Positions 7,831 through 18,227 of a stretch of 64,000 bases of DNA are shown here, piece by piece. The notes under the pieces are model-generated. The model was given only the letters and a program-made list of their open reading frames with translations. It was not told the DNA's origin and did not search any database. Origin of the DNA: Paenibacillus sp. 19GGS1-52 (lineage in GTDB: Bacteria > Bacillota > Bacilli > Paenibacillales > Paenibacillaceae). The position numbers and the translations under genes are program-made. The stretch spans positions 2,666,001 to 2,730,000 of the forward strand of contig NZ_CP059724.1 in the NCBI RefSeq assembly GCF_022369515.1, in the 5' to 3' direction. How positions within the stretch are numbered: the stretch's first letter is position 1; the number at the start of each line of letters is the position of its first letter.

Positions 7831-9339
7831 TTGCGCAAGTCGATGACGGACGAGACCGGCACGACACAGTACCAGTACAACCGGGATTCCACACTGCGGA
7901 AAGTGACGTATCCGGACAGCAAAACGGTACTCTACGAATATAACGAATCTGGCACGCGTAAGAGCATGACCGACCCGTTTGGAGCGATCACGCTATACCT
8001 GTATGATAATGATGACCGCCTGACGAAGGTGTCTTTGAAAGAAAGCAGCACCGGTGCTGAAGCAACGCAAGCCCAATATACGTATACCGGCAGCGTGCTG
8101 GATACCATCACCTATGGCAATGGCCTAATTACCCAGTATGCCTATGAAGACGGGTTTGGTCGTCTGACGGGCATGAAACATCTGAAAGGCAGCACGATCC
8201 TGAACCAGTACAGCTATACCTATGATAACAACGGGAATATTACAGAGCGGACCTCCAACTGTCAAACTGTAACTTTCGGCTATGATGAGTTGGACCGGAT
8301 CATCGCCAGCAGCGAAGCCAATGAACAGTATAGCTATGATGTGAAGGGCAACCGGACGGTACAATTGTCGACGGCTTCGAGCCTACACACCGACACGATG
8401 GATTATACCTATGATCAGGCCAACCCGTTGAAATCGGTCACTCGCAACGGTGTCGTCACTGCCTACAAATACGACGGCGATGGCTTGATGCGGGAGAAGA
8501 ACAACGGCAGCACCACCCGTTTTTATTATGACGGGGAAAATATCATCGCCGAAGGCAGCATTTCTGGCAGTACGGTTAGCTTTAAAGCCAGATATGTGCG
8601 GGGCTATCAGCTGATCAGCATGAAAAATCAGTGGGGGACGGTAGGTTATTATCTAGAGAATGGTCACGGTGACGTTGTGAACCTGTACAAACAGGATCAG
8701 ACGCTTTTGAACACCTACGACTATGACCTTTGGGGAAATCCTAAGGTCACCGAAGAGGCAGACCAGTACAGTAATCCGTTCCGCTACGCCGGTGAATATT
8801 GGGATACTAACACGGGCTTGCAGAACCTACGAGCCAGATGGTACGATCCAAGCATCGGGCGATTCATCACCGAAGATACGTGGGAAGGACGGATTAACCA
8901 TCCGGACAGCCAGAATCCGTATGTTTATGTGGTGAATAATCCGCTTAGGTATGTGGACCCGAGTGGAAATTATTATTGGAGTGTGGCAGGAGCCATTGCT
9001 GGTGCAATAGGTAACGCTGGTTATCAATCTATTAAAGCAATATTAGCAGGAGACGATATATTAGCAGCAGCAGCAGCAGGAGGGCTGGTTGAAGGAGCAA
9101 TAACTGGAGGGTTTGCAACGTCAGGAGTGCCTATTTTAATGGCTGCTTCCGGTGCTGTGGGAAGTGCGGTTGGAAATGCTGTTGAACAACTTGTGGCTAA
9201 CGATGAACCTTTTAGTATTAGGGAGACTTTACTTGAAGGTTTTAAAGGGGGAGGAACTAACTTTGGAAATCCTACTAACAATGCTATCTCGTATGGAATA
9301 GATGCGATAGAAGTTGTTTTAGAAAGACTCTCAGACTAA
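7831..9339 (+). CDS. Rhs/WapA-like C-terminal module b with Gly/Ala-rich tip
   Basis: Second headless Rhs module; homology to module a begins at about 7825. YD repeats and the Rhs core run to DPSG (about residue 380). The tip of ~120 residues is hydrophobic and small-residue rich (GAIAGAIGNAGYQSIKAIL, AAAAAGGLVEGAITGG), suggesting a membrane-associated or pre-toxin segment rather than an enzyme. The TTG start has no ribosome site, so expression alone is doubtful. Two membrane-protein genes follow (9444, 9963), as expected for antidotes to a membrane-acting tip. Confidence 0.8.
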   Translation: MRKSMTDETGTTQYQYNRDSTLRKVTYPDSKTVLYEYNESGTRKSMTDPFGAITLYLYDNDDRLTKVSLKESSTGAEATQAQYTYTGSVLDTITYGNGLITQYAYEDGFGRLTGMKHLKGSTILNQYSYTYDNNGNITERTSNCQTVTFGYDELDRIIASSEANEQYSYDVKGNRTVQLSTASSLHTDTMDYTYDQANPLKSVTRNGVVTAYKYDGDGLMREKNNGSTTRFYYDGENIIAEGSISGSTVSFKARYVRGYQLISMKNQWGTVGYYLENGHGDVVNLYKQDQTLLNTYDYDLWGNPKVTEEADQYSNPFRYAGEYWDTNTGLQNLRARWYDPSIGRFITEDTWEGRINHPDSQNPYVYVVNNPLRYVDPSGNYYWSVAGAIAGAIGNAGYQSIKAILAGDDILAAAAAGGLVEGAITGGFATSGVPILMAASGAVGSAVGNAVEQLVANDEPFSIRETLLEGFKGGGTNFGNPTNNAISYGIDAIEVVLERLSD

Positions 9340-9443
9340 AAAGTATAGATTACTAAATCAATTCACATGTTAGATCCTGGTTAAAGAACACTTGAATTTT
9401 CCAGGCTCTAATGTTAACCTTTGTCTAAAAGCGGGGCGATAAT

Positions 9444-9959
9444 TTGCTTTATTTCTTTGACATCATTTCTCCAGTTGGAACTATTGCGATGGTAATTATA
9501 ATTACTAGATATTTAGTTAAGAAAGCCGGTGAGGATGTGTCTGTCAGCTTAAGTAAATACACATTCCCATTATCATTTAGGACTCAAAAATGGTTATATG
9601 TGTGTGGTTGTTTTATTGTTTTAGTGGGGATGTCGGTGATCATAAAAGGATGGATTGAAGGAAATAATATTGGAATATGGATTGGTTTTGTTTTTATCTT
9701 TCTTAGTATTTTAGCAATGCTCTATCTCTTTAGAAGAGAGTATATACTTACTGAAAATAAGTTGATTATAAAGTCTCTTTTTAAAATAAAAGAAATAGAT
9801 ATGGATCAGATCAATAAATTGGAGTTAGTAAATCAGCATATTTATATCTATCTTGATAAGAAGACAAGAGTGGAGCTTGACCCCTTTGTAAGCGATATGT
9901 CTCTATTATTAAGTTTGATTAAAAAGTTGACTTTCCAATACGGTAAGAGGAGGATTTGA
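9444..9959 (+). CDS. Membrane protein with PH-like C-terminal domain, candidate immunity
   Basis: 171 aa, TTG start behind GGGGCG. Three hydrophobic segments (about residues 4-24, 50-68, 76-92) are followed by a soluble domain (YILTENKLIIKSLFKIKEID, YIYLDKKTRVELDPFVS) like a bacterial PH domain. The same architecture is in 39798-40298. It lies three bases before the next gene (9963) and 100 bp after Rhs module b, so the two probably form its antidote unit. The exact function is inferred. Confidence 0.6.
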   Translation: MLYFFDIISPVGTIAMVIIITRYLVKKAGEDVSVSLSKYTFPLSFRTQKWLYVCGCFIVLVGMSVIIKGWIEGNNIGIWIGFVFIFLSILAMLYLFRREYILTENKLIIKSLFKIKEIDMDQINKLELVNQHIYIYLDKKTRVELDPFVSDMSLLLSLIKKLTFQYGKRRI

Positions 9960-9962
9960 ATT

Positions 9963-10145
9963 ATGTCCATAAAAACCCAAGCAATGATTATTGGTTTATT
10001 TACAGGAATTGGCATTCCTGCTTTAGTTTGGTTATTATTTGACGAATGGTCCGTAAGCAGGAAGATTATTTATACTATTTTTGGTGTTGCTGTAGGTTTT
10101 GTTTCACATTACATGGCAATGCATACGAAAAGCGATAGAAAATAA
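9963..10145 (+). CDS. Small two-TM membrane protein, operon partner of 9444
   Basis: 60 aa with two membrane helices (MIIGLFTGIGIPALVWLL and IIYTIFGVAVGFVSHYMAMH). Ribosome site GGAGG lies 9 nt upstream, inside the end of the preceding gene, so the two are co-translated. No family recognised. Likely part of the immunity unit of module b. Confidence 0.6.
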   Translation: MSIKTQAMIIGLFTGIGIPALVWLLFDEWSVSRKIIYTIFGVAVGFVSHYMAMHTKSDRK

Positions 10146-10185
10146 TTACATGAAGATAGGAAAGGCTCTTCAGAATAACCCATTC

Positions 10186-11115
10186 TGAACCAGTACAGCT
10201 ACAATTACGATAATAACGGCAATATTACGCAGAGAGGTTCGAACGAACAGAGTGTAACGTTTGGCTACGATGAGCTGAATCGCATTATCTCTAGCAGTGA
10301 AGCCAATGAGCAGTACAGTTATGACAAGAAGGGCAACCATCTGACCCTGCTGTACACGGCACCGGATCTTCACACCGATACCATGGAGTATACCTACGAC
10401 AAAGCCAACCAACTGAAATCAGTTACCCGCAACGGAGCAGTAACGACTTATAAATATGACGGCGACGGGCTGATGCGGGAGAGAAACAACGGTAGCACCA
10501 CCCGCTTCTACTATGACGGAGAGAACATCATTGCGGAAGGTAGCATATCCGGCAGCAACGTCAGCTTCAAGGCCCGATATGTGCGCGGCTATCAGACTCT
10601 CAGCATGAAGTATCAAGGGGAACCGTGTCACGGTGATGTGGTTAATCTATACAAGAAGGACCAGTCACTCCTGAATACCTACGACTATGACCTTTGGGGA
10701 AATCCTAAGGTAGCGGAGGAGCGGACCAGTACGGAAACCGTTCCGCTATGCCGGAGAGCACTGGGATGAAGGCACCAGCTTTTAGAACCTACGCGCACGG
10801 TGGTACGATCCAAGCATCGGAAGGTTCATCACCGAGTATACGTGTGATGGACGGGTGAACCACCTGGATAGCCAGAATCCGTATATTTATGTCATCAATA
10901 ATCCGCTAATTTATGTCGATCCGAGTGGTCATATTTTGAATACCATAGTGGACGCTGCATCTTTTGTATATGACGCGTATGAATTTGTAAAAGATCCGAG
11001 TTGGTCCAATGCAAGTTATGTAGGTTTGGATGTCCTGTCAGCTGCTGTACCCTTTGTGCCTAGTGGCAGTTCGGCAATTCGAGCAGCGTTACTCAAACCC
11101 AAAGATGTTTTCTAA
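10186..11115 (+). pseudogene. Rhs module c, broken remnant
   Basis: Rhs-core sequence starting inside the YD repeats and more diverged from the other copies (for example KGNHLTLLYTAPDLHTDTME). A short deletion removes the YYLENG segment near 10615, a one-base loss near 10725 shifts the frame, and the core resumes at 10855 (MNHLDSQNPYIYVINNPLIY). The pre-toxin beginning (HILNTIVDAASFVYDAYEFV) is cut after VPSGSSAIRAALLKPKDVF. No toxin or immunity gene remains. Confidence 0.8.
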
Positions 11116-11173
11116 TGAAAAGGACATATATAGTTACAATATTTAATTTTAGATACCTTGACTGGCTTCATGC
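11098..11173 (+). repeat. Direct repeat shared with 3252-3328
   Basis: Second copy of the ~75-bp sequence starting AGATGTTTTCTAATGAAAAG. It fuses the cut end of Rhs module c to a spacer repeat. Confidence 0.75.
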
Positions 11174-11370
11174 CATTCAAGGTTTTTCTTTTGGTGGGGG
11201 CGGGTGACGAATGAACCCATCATTCAACCAATAACACACTTAACCTATGTAATGCAGCTACAAAAATTTCTTCATTTTATTTGTACGCACAAGAAATGCT
11301 TGGATATTATAACTTAAATATCGCTATACCGATACATTCGACAGGTCTTTTCAAATTCCATTTGCATCTG
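11150..11370 (+). repeat. Inter-cassette spacer repeat (copy C)
   Basis: Begins TACCTTGACTGGCTTCATGC with the closing TTCAAGGTTTTTCTTTT, a terminator-like hairpin with T-run. Then come GACGAATGAACCCATCATTC, AACCTATGTAATGCAGCTAC and CGACAGGTC, all shared with other spacer copies. No gene lies between here and the Rhs module that opens at 11425. Confidence 0.75.
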
Positions 11371-11424
11371 TAGATTACTATACAACGATAGGGACGGTGA
11401 GAAAAATATAAATCTCAACTTTAA

Positions 11425-14400
11425 CAGTCGACACCGCGACAACTGCAGAACCGGCTGATCGAAAGCAAGACTTATAACTATAAGCATTTACTAACGACTT
11501 CTACGGCAGAACAACAAGGGGAGTACAAAGAATCCACCAGCTACACCTATGACACACAGCGTGAACTGGCCACGGCTATTCGCCAGAGTTATTACAGCTT
11601 AGACGAAAGCGAGGAATCCACTTACACCGAGAATTTGTATACGTACGATGCTTATGGCAATGTGCTGACGTATACGGACCCCAAAAATTATCGGTCCACG
11701 TATACGTATCACGGCACATTCCGCAGCCTACCGGTAAGTGAGGAAACGACGTATGGGTTGACAACGGGGAGTCCAGTAACCCAAAAGTTTATCCAAACGG
11801 TCTCCGGGGCGAAGCCGGAAGTTACCAAGTCAGAGCAGAAATATAAGAATAACTTGTCGGACACCACTGAGCAGACCGACACTACCGAGTATACCTATGA
11901 TACGTACGGAAATGTCTTGACGACCAAGCTACTGCTGGAGGACAACAAAAACCAGTTGACCACGTATACCTATGACAGCAACAGTCTGTTCCCGGTCAGT
12001 GTGAAGCAACAGGTCACCAAGAACGGGACGACCCATACCCTTGAAGAGAAATACGAATACACTTCGGGTACTGGCTGGGAGAAGAGTTACCTGGATCCCA
12101 ACGCGGTCAAGGCAGGTACCAGTGCCGTCGCCAGCCGCAAATATGAGACGCAATACGATCTGGTCGGACGCGTGACCAACATCAAATCGTCGATGATCAC
12201 CGGCGAATCGGCCAAGCCGGAACGGACCTTTTCTTATACCTATAACACGACAGACCAGACCTATACCACCCAAGGAATAGACGAAGAGGGCAATAAAACG
12301 CTTAGCATCTATGACGGCCTCGGCCGCATCCGCGAAGTGAAGGCCCCCGCCGCCAATACGGTGATGGACAGCACCACGGCTACCCATAAAACGGTGACGA
12401 AGCAGTCGTACTTCTATAATGGGTTAGGTGAAGTGATTACTGTGAAGGATGCGCTCGACCGTGCGACCCGTTACGACTATGACAATGTCGGACGCGGCAA
12501 ATCAGGCATCTCGCCCATGAATATTGAGATGGGTGCTTCCTTCAATGATATGTTGCGAACGGTTACGACCACATCACCGATCACACTGACCAGCAGTGCC
12601 ACGACCGAATCGGTTAGTGATGAATTAGGCCGCATGACCAGCACCAAGCAACTGAACAGCGACCCCACGAAGAGTGACATTTTACAACGGTCCACGGCCT
12701 ATGAGGTCGGAAAGGATCCGTTCCGGGTCTCGTCTGCAGATGGAAATGGAAATCAGGAGACCTATCAAGGCAATGGTCTAGGCTTGCTGGGTGACCTGAA
12801 ACAGACGATTAACGGACAGGAGCAAATTTCTTCTTACGGCTACAACAAATTGCGGCAGACTACCAGCAAATCTATCGGTGGACAGATTCAAACGTCGTAT
12901 GCTTACGATGAGCTGGGTCAGCGCATCTCCAAAACCGACACTACCGAGGGTACCGAAACCTATGGTTATGATGACAACGGAAACCTGACGGACGGTACCG
13001 ATCGGCTGGGCAATCCAGCGCTGCATACGTATGATGAGCGGAATCAGTTGGCCGCTTGGAACTATGGTTCTGCAGGCAGTGCGGTGACGGCTAGCTTCAC
13101 CTATTACAAGAATGGTCTACGCAAGTCGATGACGGATGAGACCGGCACGACACAGTACCAGTACAACCGGGATTCCACGCTGTGGAAAGTGATGTATCCG
13201 GACAGCAAGAAGGTACTCTACGAATATAACGAATCCGGCACACGTAAGAGCATGACCGACCCTTTGGAGCGATCACACTATACCTGTATGACAATGATGA
13301 CCGCATGACGAAGGTCTCTTTGAAAGAAAGCAGCACCGGCACCGAAGCTACGCAAGCCCAATATACGTATACCGGCAGCGTGCTGGATACCATCACCTAT
13401 GGCAATGGCTTTATTACCCAATATTTATATGAAGACGGGTTTGGTCGTCTAACGGGTATGAAACATCTGAAAGGCAGCACGATCCTGAATCAATACAGCT
13501 ATACCTATGATAACAACGGGAATATTACAGAGCGGACCTCCAACGGTCAAACTGTAACTTTCGGCTATGATGAGTTGGACCGGATCATCGCCAGCAGCGA
13601 AGCCAATGAACAGTATAGCTATGATGTCAAGGGCAATCGGATGGTGCAATTGTCGACGGCATCAAGCCTGCACACCGACACGATGGATTATACCTATGAT
13701 CAGGCCAATCAGTTGAAATCGGTCACTCGCAACGGCACCGCAACCACCTATAAATACGACGGTGATGGCTTGATGCGGGAGAAGAACAACGGCAACACCA
13801 CCCGGTTCTATTATGACGGCGAGAATATTATCGCCGAAGGCAGTATTTCTGGCAGTACGGTTAGCTTTAAAGCCAGATATGTGCGAGGCTATCAGCTGAT
13901 CAGCATGAAGAATCAGTGGGGTACGGTAGGGTATTACCTGGAGAACGGTCACGGTGACGTAGTGAACCTGTACAAACAGGATCAGACGCTCTTGAACACC
14001 TACGACTATGACCTTTGGGGAAATCCAAAGGTCACCGAAGAGGCAGACCAGTACAACAATCCCTTCCGCTACGCCGGTGAATACGGGGATACCAATACGG
14101 GCTTGCAGAACCTGCGAGCGCGATGGTACGATCCAAGTATTGGAAGGTTCATCACCGAGGATACGTGGGAAGGACGGATTAACCATCCGGACAGTCAGAA
14201 TCCGTATGTTTATGTGGTGAATAACCCATTGATTTACGTGGATCCAAGCGGACATATTTTTGATGTAATCTTTGACATAGCTTCTCTTGCTTATGACACG
14301 TATCAGTTTGTACAAGACCCGAGTTGGGAAAATGTAGGTTATATGGGTCTGGATGTTGCCGCAGCAGCGATTCCTTTCGTTCCTAGTGCGAGCGCCCCGC

Positions 14401-14816
14401 TTCGATCGTTAAATAAAGTGGATGATGTATCCGACGCGGTGTCTTCCGTGGCTAAGGTATCGGGTAATGCAAGGACATTCACTTCACCTGACAAATATGT
14501 CGGGGAAACTGCAACTGCAATTGAAGCGAAATATCCAGGCAGAGTCGTCGATGTTAATAAAAACGTGTATCGACCAGATGGAACTAAGTTAACAGATTAT
14601 GATATCGAACTTGATAATGCGATAATACAGGTCAAATCAGGTTCGGGAAAAGGTGCAACTGGTCAGGCTTCAAGGACAGCATCCAGTTCAAATAAAGAGG
14701 TTATTATTTATTTGCCTGATCAAAGCCCAAATGCAGCGGTAGTTAAAGGAGCACAAAAGGAAGGATTCAAGGTGTTTACTAATCAAGATGATTTAATAAA
14801 TTATGTAGGGAGATAG
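11425..14816 (+). pseudogene. Rhs module d, longest copy, with PD-(D/E)XK-like nuclease tip; one frameshift
   Basis: The longest Rhs piece in the window, about 1130 codons of YD repeats, core and tip. It is open from 11425 without a start codon. A one-base loss in the T-run near 13264 (CCCTTTGG where other copies have CCCTTTTGG) moves the frame; the core resumes at 13305. After DPSG comes the shared pre-toxin (HIFDVIFDIASLAYDTYQFV to VDDVSDAVSSV), then a unique tip: FTSPDKYVGETATAIEAKYP, TDYDIELDNAIIQVKSGSGK. The spaced E, D and QVK fit the PD-(D/E)XK nuclease fold. The gene at 14837 is its candidate antidote. Confidence 0.75.
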
Positions 14817-14836
14817 ACAGGGCAGGAGGTGTAAAT

Positions 14837-15193
14837 ATGCAATGGATTATATTAATTGGAGATAATTTGAATCTCAAATCAATTCGGAACATAGTGCATT
14901 TTGGTGCAAATAAGACTGCCGATATTGATGATAAAAGATTTGTTGTAGACTATGGTGTCGATCATGTGTTTTATGATGAAGTGGATAACATAATAAATGA
15001 TTATGAGACAGAAGAATTTGAAAAGATCCCGTTTCAAAACCCGCATTTTATCATGATGACTTATACTTCTAAACAAAGGATGATACAAATATTAAGTCAA
15101 GATAATTATTTGCAAGGAATCTACATCGATAACGACCATGGAATGATAGTACCGATAGATGAATTTATTAAGTCACCCAAGACTGATTATTAA
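14837..15193 (+). CDS. Candidate immunity protein for the nuclease tip of module d
   Basis: 118 aa, acidic, soluble, with a strong ribosome site (AGGAGGTG). Features include SIRNIVHFGANKTADIDDKR, VFYDEVDNIINDYETEEFEK and IYIDNDHGMIVPIDEFIK. I do not recognise the family. Its place 20 bp after a nuclease-type tip, and the terminator just after it, make immunity the natural inference. Confidence 0.6.
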   Translation: MQWIILIGDNLNLKSIRNIVHFGANKTADIDDKRFVVDYGVDHVFYDEVDNIINDYETEEFEKIPFQNPHFIMMTYTSKQRMIQILSQDNYLQGIYIDNDHGMIVPIDEFIKSPKTDY

Positions 15194-15223
15194 TCATTAA
15201 AGATATGAGACGCTTTATACTTG

Positions 15224-15268
15224 AAAAAACCTTGATCGAGTGCTCGTTGCTCAATCAAGGTTTTTCTT
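15224..15268 (+). terminator. Factor-independent terminator after module d cassette
   Basis: AAAAACCTTGAT and ATCAAGGTTTTT arms with an inner GAG/CTC stem and a T-rich tail. It is a variant of the spacer hairpin with a longer stem. Confidence 0.8.
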
Positions 15269-15613
15269 TACCCTATATTCACCTATTACCTACATCATTA
15301 GAACGTCCTAAAATCGAAACTCGCAAGCGACAATGCATAACTGAAAATGAGGACGAGCACACAAGTGAATAGGAGAAACCGATACCTCATGCACGTTAAT
15401 TTCGATCAGCATGAAATGCAGCTATCACTTAGTCTTGAGCCGGGTATGCTCCTCATGCACGTAATTGCGGAACCACAGCCCTTGCAAGTAGAAGTCTAAA
15501 TCCCTCTCTTGTCAGCAAACGACCGTTCTCATACAATCACTCAGTATCAGATGTCGGGGAAACATGTTGAGTTACAGCAACTTCTAATGCTGTAACCGAG
15601 AGAGGGGAGAAAC
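15269..15613. other. Stretch without a recognised gene
   Basis: No supported gene. A 36-codon frame from the ATG at 15390 (MHVNFDQHEMQLSLSLEP) has no family match or good ribosome site. The stretch probably belongs to the mobile segment that carries the recombinase at 15614. Confidence 0.4.
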
Positions 15614-16393
15614 ATGCGAAATGCCGTTGGTTATGTCCGAGTATCCACGCAAGGACAAGCAAGAGACGGATACAGTCTGTCATACCAAGTCGATGAAATT
15701 CAACATTACTGTCAGGAGAACAACTTGAATCTCATTCGCATCTATGAAGATCGAGGAATAAGTGGAGCAAAAGTCGATGAAGAAGGACTCACGGTTGAAC
15801 GAGAAAGCTTGCAGAACATGCTTGCTGAGCTGCCACACATGAACATTCAGTCCGTCATCGTACTAAACACTTCACGCTTATGGCGTTCAGACATGGCAAA
15901 AGTATTAATTCAACGAGAATTGAAACGGAATCAAGTCGATGTGCAATCCATCGAACAACCGAATTACAGCATATTCACTCATGATCCCAATGACTTTCTT
16001 GTCAACGGAATGTTGGAACTGCTTGATCAGTATCAACGCTTAGAAATTACTTTGAAGCTTGGCAGAGGAAGACGTAAGAAAGCCGAACAAGGCGGTTACG
16101 CTGGCGGTGGCATAATTTTCGGATACAAATCTAACAAGGGACAAAAGGCGATAACGATTGATGAAGAGAAGGCAAATATTGTTCGGCGATTATTTGAATT
16201 GAAAGTAAGCCATTCCATGTGGACATTAACGCAATTTGCTGAACAACTGAATTCAGAAGGCTATCATACATATCAAGGCAAAGCCTTCACCAAGGTACAG
16301 ATCAAGCGCATATTCGATCATGAATCTATGTATCGGGGAACGTATATCTATGGAAGTATTGAAGCGGTTGGACAGCATCAAGCCATTATCTAA
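15614..16393 (+). CDS. Serine recombinase (resolvase/invertase type), possibly shortened
   Basis: 259 aa. The N-terminal resolvase domain carries the nucleophile in GYVRVSTQGQARDGYSL (Ser about residue 11) and the LNTSRLWR segment. The Recombinase domain follows (GGIIFGYKSNKGQKAITID; KAFTKVQIKRIFDHESMYRG). The protein stops at GSIEAVGQHQAII, where large serine recombinases usually go on with a zinc ribbon and coiled coil, so it is either a natural short form or cut by the IS110 next door. Ribosome site GAGAGGGG is good. It may have mediated capture of this segment. Confidence 0.75.
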   Translation: MRNAVGYVRVSTQGQARDGYSLSYQVDEIQHYCQENNLNLIRIYEDRGISGAKVDEEGLTVERESLQNMLAELPHMNIQSVIVLNTSRLWRSDMAKVLIQRELKRNQVDVQSIEQPNYSIFTHDPNDFLVNGMLELLDQYQRLEITLKLGRGRRKKAEQGGYAGGGIIFGYKSNKGQKAITIDEEKANIVRRLFELKVSHSMWTLTQFAEQLNSEGYHTYQGKAFTKVQIKRIFDHESMYRGTYIYGSIEAVGQHQAII

Positions 16394-16554
16394 AATTATT
16401 TTCAAACGTTACTTAAAAAAGTGATGGATATTATTATATATCGTTTTGTACAGGAAAGAATGGACTGGCTGGCGTGCCAATGCGGGTCATATGACTAACG
16501 CTCGAACTGAGGTTGCCGACATTCTTTTCAACATTAACGATATGGAGGGATACA
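16394..16554 (+). ncRNA. Possible IS110 bridge RNA region
   Basis: 161 non-coding bases directly upstream of an IS110-family transposase. IS110 elements express a structured bridge RNA from a non-coding end, often upstream of the transposase, that pairs with donor and target. The stretch GACTGGCTGGCGTGCC and the following GGTTGCC allow local pairing, but I could not fold it. This is a position-based inference only. Confidence 0.25.
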
Positions 16555-17802
16555 ATGCGTCATTTTAAGGAAAAGCATATTTATATCGGGGTGGATGTGC
16601 ATAAAGGCACTCACACTGCAGTAGTGATCAATTGCTGGAATGAAAAGCTGGATGAAATAACTTTCCCCAATATCCCAAGTGCTTTCGGGGAGTTTCTTCA
16701 ACGTGTGAAAAAGCAGGTCAAGAAGGGATTCTCACCGATTTTTGGATTGGAAGATGTGGGTGGAGTTGGTCGTTCATTAGCATTATATTTATTAGAGTAC
16801 AAGTGTACCGTTAAATCGGTTAATTCAGCACTATCGTATTCCGAGAGAAAGAGCTACCCAACCACACAGAAAAGCGATAGTTGGGATGCTGAATGCGTGG
16901 CTCGAGTTCTGTTAAGTAAGCTGGATATGGTGCCTGATGCCGATCCACAAGACATATACTGGACAGTCGGACAGCTAATGTCTCGCAGAACAGGACTTAT
17001 CAAGGCGCATATTGCCTTGAAGAATCAACTGCATGCACAGTTAAGTCATCATTACCCAAGTTACAAGAAGTTTTTCTGCGACATTGATGGGAAATGTGCG
17101 CTTGTATTCTGGCACACGTTTCCCTCACCCGAACTACTTGAAGGTATGGAAGTGGAAGAACTGGCAATCATTCTTCGGAAAGCGAGCCACAATACTTGCT
17201 CCACAAAGAAAGCAGAAGAAATCCTAAACATTGTTAATGAAGATGGGGACACAACTCGAGATTATCAACATTACAGGGACTTTCTCATTCAAAGTTTCGT
17301 TCGGGATATTCGATTCAAGCAAGAGGAAATGAAGAACATTCATGATGAATTACGAACGCTTCTCACACACATCGACTACAAGCTGGAATCCATGCCAGGT
17401 ATTGATTTGGTAACCGCAGGATATTTGATTGCAGAGATCGGGGACGTTCATCGTTTCGCAAGTCCTAATAAGTTAGCCAGATTTGCAGGGATCGCCCCCG
17501 TAATATTCAGTTCGGCGGGGAAAGGTAAAGCCATGAAAAGCAGGCAAGGAAATCGTATTCTTCATGGGCTGTTTTACAACTTAGCAATGCAACAGATACA
17601 AGTAGCTAAAGGTAGTCGCAAACCAAGAAATCCGTTATTTCATGAATACTTTCATAAACGGATTAATGAAGACAATAAAACTAAAGGACAAGCTATGGTT
17701 TGCGTCATGAGGCGGTTGGTGAATATTATTTACGGGATGATGAAGAACAAGACAGAGTTTGTTTTGCCTGAACCCAAAACGATAGAAAAGCAAGTAGGAT
17801 AA
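16555..17802 (+). CDS. IS110-family DEDD transposase
   Basis: Transposase of 415 aa; the ATG at 16555 has GGAGG seven bases upstream, better than in-frame starts further up. The N-terminal RuvC-like DEDD domain shows YIGVDVHKGTHTAVV, GLEDVGGVGRSLALYLL and SDSWDAECVARVLL. The C-terminal Transposase_20 domain shows LESMPGIDLVTAGYLIAEIG, RFASPNKLARFAGIAPV with the conserved Ser in SSAGKGKAMKSRQGNRILH. It looks intact. Insertion seems to have beheaded the toxin tip that begins at 17874. Element ends were not located. Confidence 0.92.
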   Translation: MRHFKEKHIYIGVDVHKGTHTAVVINCWNEKLDEITFPNIPSAFGEFLQRVKKQVKKGFSPIFGLEDVGGVGRSLALYLLEYKCTVKSVNSALSYSERKSYPTTQKSDSWDAECVARVLLSKLDMVPDADPQDIYWTVGQLMSRRTGLIKAHIALKNQLHAQLSHHYPSYKKFFCDIDGKCALVFWHTFPSPELLEGMEVEELAIILRKASHNTCSTKKAEEILNIVNEDGDTTRDYQHYRDFLIQSFVRDIRFKQEEMKNIHDELRTLLTHIDYKLESMPGIDLVTAGYLIAEIGDVHRFASPNKLARFAGIAPVIFSSAGKGKAMKSRQGNRILHGLFYNLAMQQIQVAKGSRKPRNPLFHEYFHKRINEDNKTKGQAMVCVMRRLVNIIYGMMKNKTEFVLPEPKTIEKQVG

Positions 17803-17873
17803 GGCGTATATTGGTGGTAATTGGAATAGATGACTATACTAATTTAAAAAAAGAAATCAGCTTTACTACATAG

Positions 17874-18212
17874 GGTACAGGTAATGCTCTTCCAAGCAGA
17901 AATGGTGCTCTAAATGAAGCTAAACGTGATGCAGGCATACCTAGAAGCCAACAACCTGGATCTGTCAGCCGTGAACCTATGCGTAGCGTAGAACACGAAG
18001 GTGGACACGTCATTAAAGATGAAAATGGTAATGTTATAAAGACGAGAGAATATCAATACACAAATAATAATGAAGAAAAGATAATTATTCAGGATCACGG
18101 TGCAGGTCATACAAAAGGTGATCAAGGCCCACATTTTAATGTTCGACCTGAAGAGTATCCACGTACTGGTAAAGTTCCAGGAACAAAAGAACATTATCCT
18201 TTCGAAAAATAA
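17874..18212 (+). pseudogene. HNH/endonuclease VII-like toxin tip, beheaded by IS110
   Basis: 113 codons open from 17874 just after a TAG. It begins GTGNALPSRNGALNEAKRDA, a recurrent opening of Rhs/WapA toxin tips, and ends with DHGAGHTKGDQGPHFNVRPE and PGTKEHYPFEK. His and Asp in DHGAGH and PHFN resemble the HNH/Endo VII toxins with an EHHH-type signature. The Rhs carrier is gone. An in-frame ATG at 17979 lacks a ribosome site, so the domain is probably not made. The Imm50 gene follows 15 bp later. Confidence 0.65.
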
Positions 18213-18227
18213 ACAGGAGATGATTGC

